Source of the DNA: Euzebya sp.
GTDB lineage: Bacteria; Actinomycetota; Nitriliruptoria; Euzebyales; Euzebyaceae
Assembly (NCBI RefSeq): GCF_964222135.1
Contig: NZ_CAXQBR010000099.1
Span: forward strand, 1-59,706
Direction of reading: 5' to 3'
DNA: 59,706 bases
The notes under the pieces: generated by a model
Seen by the model: the letters and a program-made list of their open reading frames with translations, nothing else
Told to the model about the DNA's origin: nothing
Databases searched by the model: none
Shown here: one piece after another, positions 17,987 through 26,901 of the stretch
How the letters are laid out: the number at the start of each line of letters is the position of its first letter
How positions within the stretch are numbered: the stretch's first letter is position 1
Program-made: the position numbers and the translations under genes

Positions 17987-20900
17987 TACGGCCGCACCGC
18001 CCGGCAGTGGGTGAGCAGCGGCGACCAGATCCGCAGCGCGAGCGCGCCGAAGCGGTGCGGCTCGGGCTCTCGGCCCGGGGGCACGTCGCCGTCCCGCGGC
18101 GCCTCGCCGCGCAGCGCGTCGTAGGGGATCACGTCGCCGTGGCGGAGGACGTGCGCGGGGTTGGCCGATTCGCAGTCGAAGCTGAAGTCGCGGTGGTCCC
18201 AGCGGGCCGCGGCGGCGTCGTCGGCCTCGGCGGGCGGTCGGCGGCGGATGACGCGGTCGATCGCGTACGCCGCGGCTGTGGCAGCCGGCGCGACGAGCGG
18301 TTCGCGGAGCCCGGCGTCGTGGAGGGCCAGGAGGTCGTCGAGGTGCGCCGTCGCCGCACGCCGCCGCGCTCCCTCGTCCTCACCCAGGGGCGGGAACCGG
18401 ACGGCGTGGGGGCGGTTGCGGTAGGCCTGCTTCTCCCGCTCGTGGCGTCCGACGACCAGGACCTCCCACGGCCGCGAGGGGTCGTCGGCGGTCAGCGCCA
18501 GCAACCGCACCCAGGCGGCGACCATCTGCTTGGCCTTCACCTTGGAGTAGGACCGCATCACGTGGCGGTCCCCGACGACGTCGTCCACCGCACCGGTCAC
18601 CACGCGGTCCCCCACGACCGCCCGGATCTCGCGACGGCCGGCGCCGTCGAGGTGTGCCGGGGCGGGCACGTCGAGCCTGGCGCAGAAGCCGGCGATGTCG
18701 GCCGCGCTGGCCACGGCCTTCTCGATCTTCCGCTCGTCGAGGGGGGTCGGCGGCAGCGTGCCCCGTCCCCGCATGGCCCTGACGATCTGCTCGATGAGGT
18801 CCTCGTCCCCCACCGCGTCGTGGGAGAGGAGCGCCTCGCCGAGCTCCCACTCGGCCAGGCCGCTGACGGTCAGCGGCACCTGGCGCGCGGGGATCTCGGG
18901 GTCCTCGGGCACCCAGGCGCCGACGGTGCGCCGGTAGAAGTGGGCGGCGGGGTCGCGGCAGAACGCGATCAGGCGGTCCAGCTCCACCTCGGCGGGTGGG
19001 GTCACGTCGATCGGCGCCGCCGGCGGGGGCGGGGGGACCGGGCCGGCCGCGACGACGGTCGCTGCGCGGTGCGCCTGGGGGTCGAAGCCGGGTCGCGACG
19101 GGGTGAACGCCCGCGGGTCGTGGGCGTTGAGGGGGTGGGTGGTCGTGACGGCGGCCGCGCCACCGGCGATGCAGCGGTCGAGGACCCGCTCGAGCTCGGC
19201 GACCGGGACGCACGGCGGCCGCGGCTCGCCGGTGCGCTCGTCGACGCCGGAGTAGGTGATGACGACGGCGTCGGTGGCGGCCATGACCGCGTCGAGCAGC
19301 AGCTGGCGGTCCTCGGTGCGCGGGTCGCGGTCGCCGATCCTCGGGTGCCGGGCGAGCAGGTCGTCCGCGGCGGGCCGGGTGCGACGGGGGAACACCTCGT
19401 CGTCCATGCCGAGCAGGCAGACGACGCGGTGCGGGACCGACCGCATCGGCACGAGCGTGCAGACCGTCAGGTCGCCGGTGCGGTGGTTGGCCCAGCTGGG
19501 CTGTCCCTTCAGCCGGTCGGCCAGCAGCGCGCGGATCTCGGCCAGGGTGACGGGCACGTCGACGTCGCCGGCGTCTGCGCCCACCTGTGCGGCCAGCTCG
19601 GTGAGCTGCGCGCGCTGCCACGGCTCGTCGGCGGGTTCGCGCAGCAGGAGGTCGGCCACGTCGACGAGCGTGGCCGCCCAGGCCGACGCCGGCATCGGCG
19701 TCCGCATCCGCGCCAGCAGGTCGGCGAGGCGTCCGCACAGCTCGGCGAACCGGCCGACGAGGACGACGTCGCCACCGTCCACGTCGTCGAGCGGCGTCAC
19801 CGCGCCGACGGTCCGCAGGTCCTCGTCCGCCATCGCGACGCCGAGCAGCATCCGGCTGAGCCCCGCTCGGACGGAGCCGGCCATCTCGACCACGCCGTCG
19901 CGGTGCCGGTCGGCCGCGTCGAGCCCCCAGCGCATCCCGGACCCGAGGACCAGCTCCTCCAGCCGCTCGAGGTCGTCGAGGCCGATGCCGAAGCGGCGGC
20001 GGACCGGCTCGCGGCCGGCCAGGTCCAGCAGGTCGGTCACGGCGACCCGGCCGCAGGCCAGCGCGAGGACGTCGTCGGTGGCCCGCAGCAGCGGGTTGAG
20101 CTGGCGGAGCGACCGGTCGGCCAGGCGGACGCGCAGGTCAGGACGGCCGTCAGGGTCGTCCTCGCCGACGGCGAGGTGGGCGTTGACGAGGGGGGCGAAC
20201 TCCTCGACGTCCGGGCACATCACGATGACGTCGCGAGGCCGGAGGGTGGGGTCCGCGGCGAGGAGCCGCAGCAGCTCGTCACGCAGCACCTGGACCTGGC
20301 GGGTCCGCCCCGGCGCGGCGTGGATCTGCAGCGAGCGGGCGCCGTCGACGGCCACCGCCCCTCCCTCCCCGGGGTCGGCGTCGTCCCGGATCGACTGCTG
20401 CAGGCGGCGGAGCGCCGACGCCGGCCGGTCAGCGGCGAGCGGCGGGACCACGACCTGGGCCGCCCCCGGCGCGGCGGTGGCGACGACGACCTGGACCTCG
20501 GCGGCGTCCCGTCCCCAGGAGGCCAGCAGCGGGTTGCGGGGCGTGTCGGCGGCCAGGTCGGCGCGGAGGGGCAGCACCGGCAACCCGGCGGCGTCGAGGG
20601 TCCCGGTCAGGTCCGCCCACCGGTCCCACAGGGCCGACGAGGGGTGCAGCAGGTACAGGTCCAGGTCGACCAGGCGGGCGGTGGCGGCGAGGATCGCGAG
20701 GTGGGTGGCGGGCAGGGCCGTGAAGCCGAACATCGCGAGGCGCGGTGGCAGCCCCGGCAGCGGTCCGCGTGCGGTGGCCAGCGCGGCGACCGCGCCGGTC
20801 GCGGACTCCGCGAGGGTCGGCTCGTCGACCCGGTCGCGGAGGGCGCGGAGGAGCGCCGGCTGCCAGCGGTCGGCGGCCGGGAGGGGCTGTCCGGCCGCGT

Positions 20901-21408
20901 CGACGTCGTCGCCTGCGAGCCACCGCAGCACGAGGTCGGGACGGTGCACCGCGTAGTGGTCGTAGCGGTCGGCGAGGGTGCGCAGGACGGCGAGCCGCGC
21001 ATCAGGGTCGTCGGCGATCCGGGCCCGCACGTGATCGGTCCACGGGCCCTCGTCGTCCTCCCCGACGGCGACGAGCTGCCACACCAGCCGGTCGGGGTCC
21101 CAGGCGCTGTGGGAGGGGTCGGGGCCGCCCACGGCCCGGACGGCGCGGCGGACGACCTCGGCGGGGAAGGGGAACCGGAGGTTGGCCGCGATGCCGTCGT
21201 CACGGGTGCGCGGACCGGTGGTGCCCGCACCGGTGCCGAGGTGGCGGGACAGGTGCTGGCTGAGCCACCGCTCCATCCCGCGGCTGTGCACCATGATCTC
21301 CTCGGGTGCGAGCGGATCGCCGACCGGCTCGCGCAGCCGGGCCGCCAGGGCGTCGGCGAGGCGGTCGCCGCTGTCCGCGCGGACGACCGTCAGCACCGCT
21401 CGGCGCAC
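17986..21408 (-). CDS. recC: Exodeoxyribonuclease V gamma subunit (RecC)
   Basis: The 1140-residue RecC splits the duplex and scans for Chi; it is a dead helicase fold, and accordingly no intact Walker A is seen. Family signatures include VHSRGMERWLSQHLSRHLG near the N-terminus, LRFPFPAEVVRRAV, and VCLLGMDDEVFPRRTRP. It is first in the recC-recB-recD operon. The open frame starts at GTG 21408, but the Shine-Dalgarno AGGAGG touches that codon. GTG 21396, giving the family-typical MLTVVRADSGDR start with an 11-nt spacer, is at least as likely. Confidence 0.94.
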   Translation of the reverse strand: MRRAVLTVVRADSGDRLADALAARLREPVGDPLAPEEIMVHSRGMERWLSQHLSRHLGTGAGTTGPRTRDDGIAANLRFPFPAEVVRRAVRAVGGPDPSHSAWDPDRLVWQLVAVGEDDEGPWTDHVRARIADDPDARLAVLRTLADRYDHYAVHRPDLVLRWLAGDDVDAAGQPLPAADRWQPALLRALRDRVDEPTLAESATGAVAALATARGPLPGLPPRLAMFGFTALPATHLAILAATARLVDLDLYLLHPSSALWDRWADLTGTLDAAGLPVLPLRADLAADTPRNPLLASWGRDAAEVQVVVATAAPGAAQVVVPPLAADRPASALRRLQQSIRDDADPGEGGAVAVDGARSLQIHAAPGRTRQVQVLRDELLRLLAADPTLRPRDVIVMCPDVEEFAPLVNAHLAVGEDDPDGRPDLRVRLADRSLRQLNPLLRATDDVLALACGRVAVTDLLDLAGREPVRRRFGIGLDDLERLEELVLGSGMRWGLDAADRHRDGVVEMAGSVRAGLSRMLLGVAMADEDLRTVGAVTPLDDVDGGDVVLVGRFAELCGRLADLLARMRTPMPASAWAATLVDVADLLLREPADEPWQRAQLTELAAQVGADAGDVDVPVTLAEIRALLADRLKGQPSWANHRTGDLTVCTLVPMRSVPHRVVCLLGMDDEVFPRRTRPAADDLLARHPRIGDRDPRTEDRQLLLDAVMAATDAVVITYSGVDERTGEPRPPCVPVAELERVLDRCIAGGAAAVTTTHPLNAHDPRAFTPSRPGFDPQAHRAATVVAAGPVPPPPPAAPIDVTPPAEVELDRLIAFCRDPAAHFYRRTVGAWVPEDPEIPARQVPLTVSGLAEWELGEALLSHDAVGDEDLIEQIVRAMRGRGTLPPTPLDERKIEKAVASAADIAGFCARLDVPAPAHLDGAGRREIRAVVGDRVVTGAVDDVVGDRHVMRSYSKVKAKQMVAAWVRLLALTADDPSRPWEVLVVGRHEREKQAYRNRPHAVRFPPLGEDEGARRRAATAHLDDLLALHDAGLREPLVAPAATAAAYAIDRVIRRRPPAEADDAAAARWDHRDFSFDCESANPAHVLRHGDVIPYDALRGEAPRDGDVPPGREPEPHRFGALALRIWSPLLTHCRAVRP

Positions 21409-21538
21409 CTCCTCGGGTCCATGGCTGTGCAGTATGCGAGGGGGTGTGACAGACTGCCGCGGACGTTGGGCGCCGCCGCCGCGCGCTCACCGGTCACGAG
21501 GTGGCCGTGCGGTTGCCGTGAGGTGACGGCTCACAGGG

Positions 21539-21558
21539 TTGTCCACAGCTGTGGACAG
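21539..21558. promoter_or_regulatory. 18-bp palindrome with two inverted DnaA-box-like sequences
   Basis: TGTCCACAGCTGTGGACA (21540-21557) is perfectly palindromic. With flanking bases it contains TTGTCCACA (21539-21547), which matches the high-GC actinobacterial DnaA box, and its inverted near-copy TGTGGACAG (21550-21558). It lies about 130 bp upstream of recC. It could bind DnaA or a dimeric repressor. Confidence 0.5.
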
Positions 21559-21582
21559 TGCCTGTGCGCGCGGTGCGGGTCC

Positions 21583-22467
21583 TCAGCTGCCGGGAGGGGG
21601 CCAGGCGATGGACAGGACGTGACCCGACAGCGGGGCGTCCGCGAGCTGCGCCGCGTCGAGCCCCTCGCTGGCGGTCGTCACGACCAGGCGGCCGGTGACC
21701 GGGTCGACGGCGCAGTTCGTCGGGCGCGGGACGGGTAGGTCGTGGATGGTCGCCACGCGGCCGGCGGGGAGGTCGAGCACCGCGATGCCCCAGCCATCCC
21801 AGAGGGCGAGGAGCGCGGCGTCGCCGGTGCGGCAGCCGCCGTCGGGGGCCGCCCCCGGTCGCAGCCGGGCGTCCACGGGGTGGGGGCTGGCGGTGCCGTC
21901 GGCGGGGTCGACGCGCCACAGCGCGGGGACGTGGGAGTCGGCGACCAGCACGGTCCCGTCGTCGAGGGGGATGAACGCGTTGGGGATCCCGAGGGGCGGG
22001 CCGACCGGTTCGAGGTCGGACGCGCCGGCGGCCAGCCGGTGCAGGCGTCCCGGGTGGGCACCGGGGTCGACGGTCGACATCGTGCCGAGGAGGATCGTCC
22101 CGTCGCCGAGCAGGACGCCGTCGTTGGCCCGCTCGTCGGCGCCGCGCTCGGCGAAGGTGGCGAGGCGGGTGACCCGGCCGTCCGGGTCCACCACCGCCAC
22201 GCCCTCCTCGTCGCCGACGAGGATCCCGTCGTCACGGACCTCGAGGATCACCGAGGGACGGGCGTCGAGGACGTGGGCGAGGGGAGTTCCCCCACGCGGA
22301 CGCCACCACAGGGTGGCCGCCGGGATGTCCACCCACCCGATGCCGGCATCGGTCGCGATGATGCCCTCGCCGAGCGCGGCGCGCTCGGACGAGAGGACCA
22401 CGATGTCCTCGGGCTCGGGGTGTGGGGGTGGCACGGGTGTCTCGGACGGTGGGTTGCGTGAGGCCAC
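21583..22467 (-). CDS. SMP-30/gluconolactonase-like beta-propeller protein
   Basis: The 294-residue protein matches the SMP-30/LRE family of calcium-dependent lactonases. Metal-site motifs are in the expected order: GEG with the metal Glu (LGEGIIATD), RANDGVLLGDG, PNAFIPLDDGTVLVADS, and a late Asn region PRPTNCAVDP. Such enzymes usually open sugar lactones; the substrate here is not known. It starts at GTG 22467 and is divergent from the HxlR regulator, with a repeat-rich 164-bp region between. Regulation by that HxlR protein is likely but inferred. Confidence 0.8.
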   Translation of the reverse strand: MASRNPPSETPVPPPHPEPEDIVVLSSERAALGEGIIATDAGIGWVDIPAATLWWRPRGGTPLAHVLDARPSVILEVRDDGILVGDEEGVAVVDPDGRVTRLATFAERGADERANDGVLLGDGTILLGTMSTVDPGAHPGRLHRLAAGASDLEPVGPPLGIPNAFIPLDDGTVLVADSHVPALWRVDPADGTASPHPVDARLRPGAAPDGGCRTGDAALLALWDGWGIAVLDLPAGRVATIHDLPVPRPTNCAVDPVTGRLVVTTASEGLDAAQLADAPLSGHVLSIAWPPPGS

Positions 22468-22547
22468 TCTGGCGTTGCGTCATGAGACCCACGGAGGGTT
22501 GCGTCAACGGACTGACGAGGTCATCGAGGCGTCTTATGATGCAACCC
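22453..22547. promoter_or_regulatory. Repeated GTTGCGTCA operator-like array between divergent genes
   Basis: GTTGCGTGA (22453-22461), GTTGCGTCA (22474-22482) and GTTGCGTCA (22498-22506) are direct copies spaced 21 and 24 bp apart, and TGATGCAAC (22537-22545) is an inverted near-copy. The widest pair, 22496-22506 against 22537-22547, matches at 10 of 11 positions. Helical-turn spacing suggests repeated binding of a dimeric regulator, most simply the adjacent HxlR protein. Confidence 0.5.
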
Positions 22548-22631
22548 AGCCGTGCAGGTCATCCACCACCTGCAGTCTCGCCCAGGTCGTGGCCGAGGTC
22601 ACGCACCCCGACGCAGCCGCTGGAGGTCCGC

Positions 22632-23120
22632 GTGGTCACCCGTCGACGACTCGACGACATCCCGTGCTCGATCGCGCGCGCGCTCGACGTGCTCGGCGAG
22701 TGGTGGACCCCGCTGATCCTGCGGGACGTCGTCTACGGCCTGACCCGGTTCGACCAGATCGCCGACGACCTGCCGATCGCGCGGAACGTCCTGTCCACGC
22801 GCCTCTCCTCGCTCGTGGAGCACGGCGTCCTCGAGCGCCACCGGTACGCCACCGGCCCCGACCGGTACGAGTACCACCTCACCGAGAAGGGTCGGGACGC
22901 GTTCGGCATCCTGATGGCGCTCATGGCCTGGGGGGACCGCTGGGAGGACCTGGGAGGACCAGCGCCGGTCTCGGTGCTGTGCCGCAGCTGCGACACCGAG
23001 ACCACCCCGATGGTGGCCTGCTCGGCGTGCGGTGAGGCGCTCCGCCCCGACCGCGTCGGCGTGCGGCCGAACCTGGGCCAGGAGACACCCCGGCCGCGCC
23101 TGGTCCTCGAGCGCGGCTGA
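22632..23120 (+). CDS. HxlR-family winged-helix regulator with zinc-ribbon-like tail
   Basis: The 162-residue protein has the HxlR signature: CSIARALDVLGEWWTPLILRD, then FDQIADDLPIARNVLSTRL and LVEHGVLERHRY. HxlR proteins are dimeric repressors or activators, often redox- or aldehyde-responsive. The tail carries four cysteines as C-x2-C then C-x2-C (LCRSCDTETTPMVACSACG), likely a zinc ribbon. The start GTG 22632 is set by GGAGG five bases upstream; the frame is open further upstream but without an RBS. It probably controls the divergent SMP-30 gene and itself. Confidence 0.88.
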   Translation: MVTRRRLDDIPCSIARALDVLGEWWTPLILRDVVYGLTRFDQIADDLPIARNVLSTRLSSLVEHGVLERHRYATGPDRYEYHLTEKGRDAFGILMALMAWGDRWEDLGGPAPVSVLCRSCDTETTPMVACSACGEALRPDRVGVRPNLGQETPRPRLVLERG

Positions 23121-23226
23121 CGTAGGTGTGCCGTCGACCTCTGGTCGAGGTCGAGGTGGCGGACGGTCTGGGAGTTCTTCCCATGTCGTGGTCGTTGCAC
23201 GTCGCTGTCTAGCCTGCGGAGCTGAC

Positions 23227-24597
23227 ATGAGCGCCACCGGGTGGATCGCCGCGCACAGCCCTGACACGGCCGAGGCCGGCCAGGCCGTCCTGCGGGCGGG
23301 CGGCAGCGCCGCCGACGCGGCGGCGGCCATGACCCTCGCGGCGTGCGTGGCCGAGCCGCTCGTCGTCTCGCTCCTCTCCGGGATGCACGCCATCCACGCC
23401 ACGCCCGAGGGCCGGGTCAGCGCCGTGGACGGGTTCGTCGACGTGCCGGCCGTGACCGACGGCGGGCGGACGGCGGAGACCGAGGTCGTGTTCGCCGACG
23501 AGCGGGTGCCCTACACGATCGGTGGGGCGACCTTCGGCGTGCCCGGCCTGGTCGCGGGCTGCGCCGCCCTGCACGCGGACCACGGACGGCTGCCGTGGGC
23601 CGACGTCGTCGCCCCGGCGCGGCGGCTGGCGGACTCCGGCGTCGAGCTGAGCGCCCAGGACGAGGCGCTGCTGGTGATGCTGGAGCCCGTCATGACCATC
23701 GGCGTGGGCGGCACGGTGTTCCGCCACGCCGACGGGCGCCTGAAGGGGACGGGCGACCGGGTCGTGCTCCCCGGCATCGGCCCGGTGCTCGACGAGCTGG
23801 CCGATGACGGGCCGTCGGTGCTCTACTCCGGCCGCCTGGGGCGCGCGCGCGCGGGCGGCTGCGCCGCCGCGGGGGCCCGGGTCGACGTCGCCGACCTCGC
23901 CGCGATGCGGCCGGTGCGCCACACCCCGCCGGCGGTCGACGTCCGGGGGCACGTCGTGCGCAGCCGCCGCGGGCTGTCCCCGCTGACCGACTGGCTGGAC
24001 GCGCTGGCGCGCCGCCCGCTGGACGAGCACCCCCTCCTCTCCGTCGTCGCGGTCCAGGGCCCCCTCCCCCAGCACGTCCTCGGCACGACGTCCCTGGCCG
24101 TGGTGGACGGCGACGGCGGGGCGTGCGCGGTCACCGCCAGCCTGGGGCTCGGGACCGGCGACTGGTTCCACGGCTCGCAGCTGAACTCGATGCTGGGCGA
24201 GGTCGATCTGCAGCGCGGCCCGCTGCGGCCCCGGGCGCGGATGGGCTCGATGATGGCGCCGATCGTCATCGAGGGTCCCGACGGCGTGGTGGCAGCCCTG
24301 GGTGCGGCCGGGGGCAGCCGGATCCCGAGCGCCGTCCTGCGCGTGGCCGAGGGCATCCTGCGCGGGCTCGACCCGGTGGCGGCGGTCGAGCTCCCCCGTG
24401 CCCACCGCATCGGCCACCTCGTCCACGTCGAGCCGCACCTGCCCGACGAGGACGTCGACCGGCTCACCGCCGTGGGCTACGAGGTCGTCCGCTGGCAGAC
24501 CCGCAACCACTTCTTCGGCGGCGTGTCGGTGGCGACGCCCGACGGGGCCGAGGGCGACCCCCGGCGCGGGGGCGCCGCGGGCCCGGCACATCCATGA
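23227..24597 (+). CDS. Divergent gamma-glutamyltransferase homologue (Ntn hydrolase)
   Basis: The 456-residue protein belongs to the gamma-glutamyltranspeptidase family, whose members self-cleave before a catalytic Thr. The N-terminal AHSPDTAEAGQAVLRAGGSAADAAAAM region and the C-terminal GAAGGSRIPSAVLRV match. The expected nucleophile region reads HVLGTTSLAVVDGDG, with TTS where classic enzymes have TTH, and the GGGGF loop near the N-terminus is absent. At 456 residues it is about 100 shorter than usual and has no signal peptide, so it is probably cytosolic. Activity is unproven. The next gene overlaps its stop (ATGA). Confidence 0.75.
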   Translation: MSATGWIAAHSPDTAEAGQAVLRAGGSAADAAAAMTLAACVAEPLVVSLLSGMHAIHATPEGRVSAVDGFVDVPAVTDGGRTAETEVVFADERVPYTIGGATFGVPGLVAGCAALHADHGRLPWADVVAPARRLADSGVELSAQDEALLVMLEPVMTIGVGGTVFRHADGRLKGTGDRVVLPGIGPVLDELADDGPSVLYSGRLGRARAGGCAAAGARVDVADLAAMRPVRHTPPAVDVRGHVVRSRRGLSPLTDWLDALARRPLDEHPLLSVVAVQGPLPQHVLGTTSLAVVDGDGGACAVTASLGLGTGDWFHGSQLNSMLGEVDLQRGPLRPRARMGSMMAPIVIEGPDGVVAALGAAGGSRIPSAVLRVAEGILRGLDPVAAVELPRAHRIGHLVHVEPHLPDEDVDRLTAVGYEVVRWQTRNHFFGGVSVATPDGAEGDPRRGGAAGPAHP

Positions 24598-24908
24598 CGG
24601 GTGCGCCCGAGGGGCGGGCCGGGGTCATCGCCGGTGCGCGCGAGATGTGGGCCGGCGGTCGACCCTCGGCCCGCCGCGCGGTGGTGGTCTGCGCGCTGGC
24701 GCTCGCGCTGACCGGGCTGCCGGTCGTGGGGCTCGTCGTGGCGGTCGCGGGGATCGTCCTGGCGGTGCGGGCGCGACGTGAGGACGTGGCGGTGGCAGGG
24801 GATCCGTCCCGCCTCGCCACCCTCGCCCTGCTGGGTGGCATGCTTGCGGCGGCGCTGGCCACGGCGTTCACCGCCGCCCTCGCGCTCCTCTGGATCGCGG
24901 CCCGCTAG
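24594..24908 (+). CDS. Small membrane protein of unknown function
   Basis: This 104-residue protein has two long hydrophobic stretches: VVVCALALALTGLPVVGLVV running into AVAGIVLAV, and LATLALLGGMLAAALATAFT running into AALALLWIA. A basic loop (RARRED) lies between them. No domain is recognised beyond general similarity to DUF4190-like two-helix proteins. Its ATG overlaps the stop of the gamma-glutamyltransferase homologue, so it is translationally coupled to it. Confidence 0.65.
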   Translation: MTGAPEGRAGVIAGAREMWAGGRPSARRAVVVCALALALTGLPVVGLVVAVAGIVLAVRARREDVAVAGDPSRLATLALLGGMLAAALATAFTAALALLWIAAR

Positions 24909-24960
24909 GCGGTGGAGCCACTCGTATGAATTCCGACTATTGAACGGATAGGGTGGGTCC

Positions 24961-25446
24961 ATGCAGGCCACCGAGAAGGACGTCACGTGGCTCTCCGAGG
25001 AGGAGCAGCGGCACTGGCGCGCGCTCGTGACGGCCATCACGCTCCTGAACCGCCGCCTGAACGCGGACATGCTGGCCGCCCACGACCTCTCGGTGGACGA
25101 CTACGCGATCCTCGCGATGCTGTCCGAGGCGCCGGACGACCGCCTGCGCTTCGGTGAGCTGGCCGGGGTCCTCCGGGTCCCGAAGGCCCACGTGACCTAC
25201 CGGTTCCGCCGGCTGGAGAGCCGCGGCCTGGTCCAGCGCGAGGCGTGCGAGACCGACGCCCGCGGCGCCTACGCCGTGCTGACCCCCGAGGGCCGCCGCC
25301 GCATCGAGGAGGCGGCGCCGAGCCACGTCGAGTCCGTCCGCGCCCTCGTCCTCGACCACCTCACGCCCGAGCAGCTCCGCTGCGTGGGCGAGGCCATGCG
25401 CGCCATCGTCGACGCCGACTGCGCGGAGACCCCGGACCGGTACTGA
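24961..25446 (+). CDS. MarR-family transcriptional regulator
   Basis: The 161-residue protein has the MarR winged-helix layout: dimerisation helix (NRRLNADMLAAHDLSVDDYAILAML), recognition helix region (GELAGVLRVPKAHVTYRFRRLE), and wing (GLVQREACETDARGAYAVLTPEG). MarR proteins are usually repressors released by small phenolic or lipophilic ligands. It starts at ATG 24961 after a locally AT-richer 50-bp stretch (TATGAATTCCGACTATTGAA) that probably holds the promoter. No clear palindrome was found there. Target genes are not obvious. Confidence 0.9.
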   Translation: MQATEKDVTWLSEEEQRHWRALVTAITLLNRRLNADMLAAHDLSVDDYAILAMLSEAPDDRLRFGELAGVLRVPKAHVTYRFRRLESRGLVQREACETDARGAYAVLTPEGRRRIEEAAPSHVESVRALVLDHLTPEQLRCVGEAMRAIVDADCAETPDRY

Positions 25447-25754
25447 TCGGCCCGGTCGGTCTGGGTCGCGGGCGTGACCTGCACCATGTCGGGTCCGAAC
25501 CGGGCGCGGCTGCACGGCGTCGGGTGACGCGGACCCACCTCCTGCACGCCACCGCGGACCCTCAGGGCCTTCGCGCAGTCGCCCACGCAGCTCGACCGGA
25601 CGACGCGCAGTCCACTCGACCGTGGACGGGACGACGTGCCCGGGCCTCCTCTCCCCTGGGATCCACCGAGTTGACGCGTCCGTCCCCGGGGGGGTCATCG
25701 GCAGGGCAGCGCCCGGCCGCCCACCAGATGGCCCGGCGTGGCAGCATCTCACGC
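25447..25754. other. 308-bp stretch with no identified gene
   Basis: Frames that cross this stretch look like shadows without start signals or recognisable families. No hairpin or repeat of note was seen. It may hold the MarR terminator and the promoter of the SRPBCC gene. Confidence 0.4.
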
Positions 25755-26231
25755 GTGTTCGCAGTCGAGGAGCGCTCGGTGCTGGCGGCCGGTGCGGCCG
25801 AGGTCTGGCGGGCGGCGACGACGTGGGAGGGGATCGAGGGCGAGCTCCGCCCCCTCCTCCGCATGACCACGCCTCGCGGGGGTCCACTCGACCTTGCCGC
25901 GGTCGAGCCGCCCGCGCGGCTGGGCCGCTCGTGGCTGCTGCTCTTCGGTGTGCTGCCGATCGACGCCGACGACATCGGCATCCTGTCGATCGATGACAGC
26001 GGGCCCGCGGCCGGGGTCCGCGAGCGCGCGCAGATGCGGGCGCTGCGGCGGTGGCACCTCGACCGCGAGGTGTCCCCCGCGGGTGAGGGGCGGTGCACCG
26101 TCATCGACCGGGTGGCCTTCGAGCCGCGGGTGCCCGGCACCGGTGCGGTGCTGCTGGCCGTCGTCCGCGCGCTGTTCCGCCACCGCCACCGCCGTCTGCG
26201 GCGCCGGTGGGGCGCGTTGCAGGGGCGATGA
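25755..26231 (+). CDS. SRPBCC-fold protein (START/Bet v1-like)
   Basis: The 158-residue protein begins VFAVEERSVLAAGAAEVWRAAT, the typical first strand and helix of the SRPBCC ligand-binding fold, and ends with a basic helix (RALFRHRHRRLRRRW) that is common in actinobacterial members. It is presumably a small-molecule-binding or polyketide-cyclase-like protein; the ligand is unknown. The start is uncertain: GTG 25755 gives a family-like N-terminus, while ATG 25728 would add nine residues; neither has a clear RBS. Confidence 0.65.
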   Translation: MFAVEERSVLAAGAAEVWRAATTWEGIEGELRPLLRMTTPRGGPLDLAAVEPPARLGRSWLLLFGVLPIDADDIGILSIDDSGPAAGVRERAQMRALRRWHLDREVSPAGEGRCTVIDRVAFEPRVPGTGAVLLAVVRALFRHRHRRLRRRWGALQGR

Positions 26232-26298
26232 GATCCGCCCGCGGCTCCCGTCGGACAGTCGACGACCCGCCACCCCACCACGCTCGGAGGAGACCCAC

Positions 26299-26856
26299 GT
26301 GGCCAAGCTCATCTACGGGATGATCACCTCACTCGACGGCTACGCCATCGCGGCCGAGGGCGACCTCGGCTTCGGCGCCGAGGACGAGGAGGTGCACACC
26401 TACATCGGCGACGCCTTCCGCCACGTCGGCACGTACCTCTACGGCCGGCGGATGTACGAGACGATGGTCTTCTGGGAGACGGCCCACGAGGATCCCGACG
26501 CGCCACCGCACATCGTGCAGTACGCCCGGGACTGGCAGGCCGCCGCCAAGGTCGTGTTCTCCACGACCCTCGACTCGGTCTCGAGCGCGAGGACCCGGAT
26601 CGAGCGGACCTTCGACCCCGACGCGGTCCGCGCGCTGAAGGAGTCATCCGACCACGACCTCACGATCGACGGCCCGACCCTCGCCGCGCAGGCGATCGCC
26701 GCCGGCCTGGTGGACGAGTTCCACCTGTTCACGACCACCACCGCGGTCGGCGGTGGCACGCCGTTCTTCCCCGACGGCGTGCGCCTCGACCTCGCCCTCG
26801 TCGAGCACCGCGCCTTCGACAGCGGTCTCGTCCACACCCGCTACCGGACCCGCTGA
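26299..26856 (+). CDS. Dihydrofolate reductase-like (RibD C-terminal domain) protein
   Basis: This 185-residue protein matches the RibD_C/DHFR-like family found in many actinobacteria. Signatures are KLIYGMITSLDGYAI at the start, GRRMYETM, DLTIDGPTLAAQAI and GLVDEFHLFTTTTAVGGGTPFF. The family binds NADPH and reduces pterin- or flavin-like substrates; true folate reduction is unlikely because the Asp/Glu of DhfR is not evident. The start is GTG 26299 with GGAGGA nine bases upstream; an upstream open frame belongs to no gene. Confidence 0.88.
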   Translation: MAKLIYGMITSLDGYAIAAEGDLGFGAEDEEVHTYIGDAFRHVGTYLYGRRMYETMVFWETAHEDPDAPPHIVQYARDWQAAAKVVFSTTLDSVSSARTRIERTFDPDAVRALKESSDHDLTIDGPTLAAQAIAAGLVDEFHLFTTTTAVGGGTPFFPDGVRLDLALVEHRAFDSGLVHTRYRTR

Positions 26857-26901
26857 CGGGCCACGCGGGCGGCGGCGGGCGGAGTCTGTCACGATGCGCG
26901 G

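Noticed and set aside
21539-21558. Chromosomal replication origin
   Set aside because: Only one pair of boxes is present, with no dnaA, dnaN or AT-rich unwinding region nearby.
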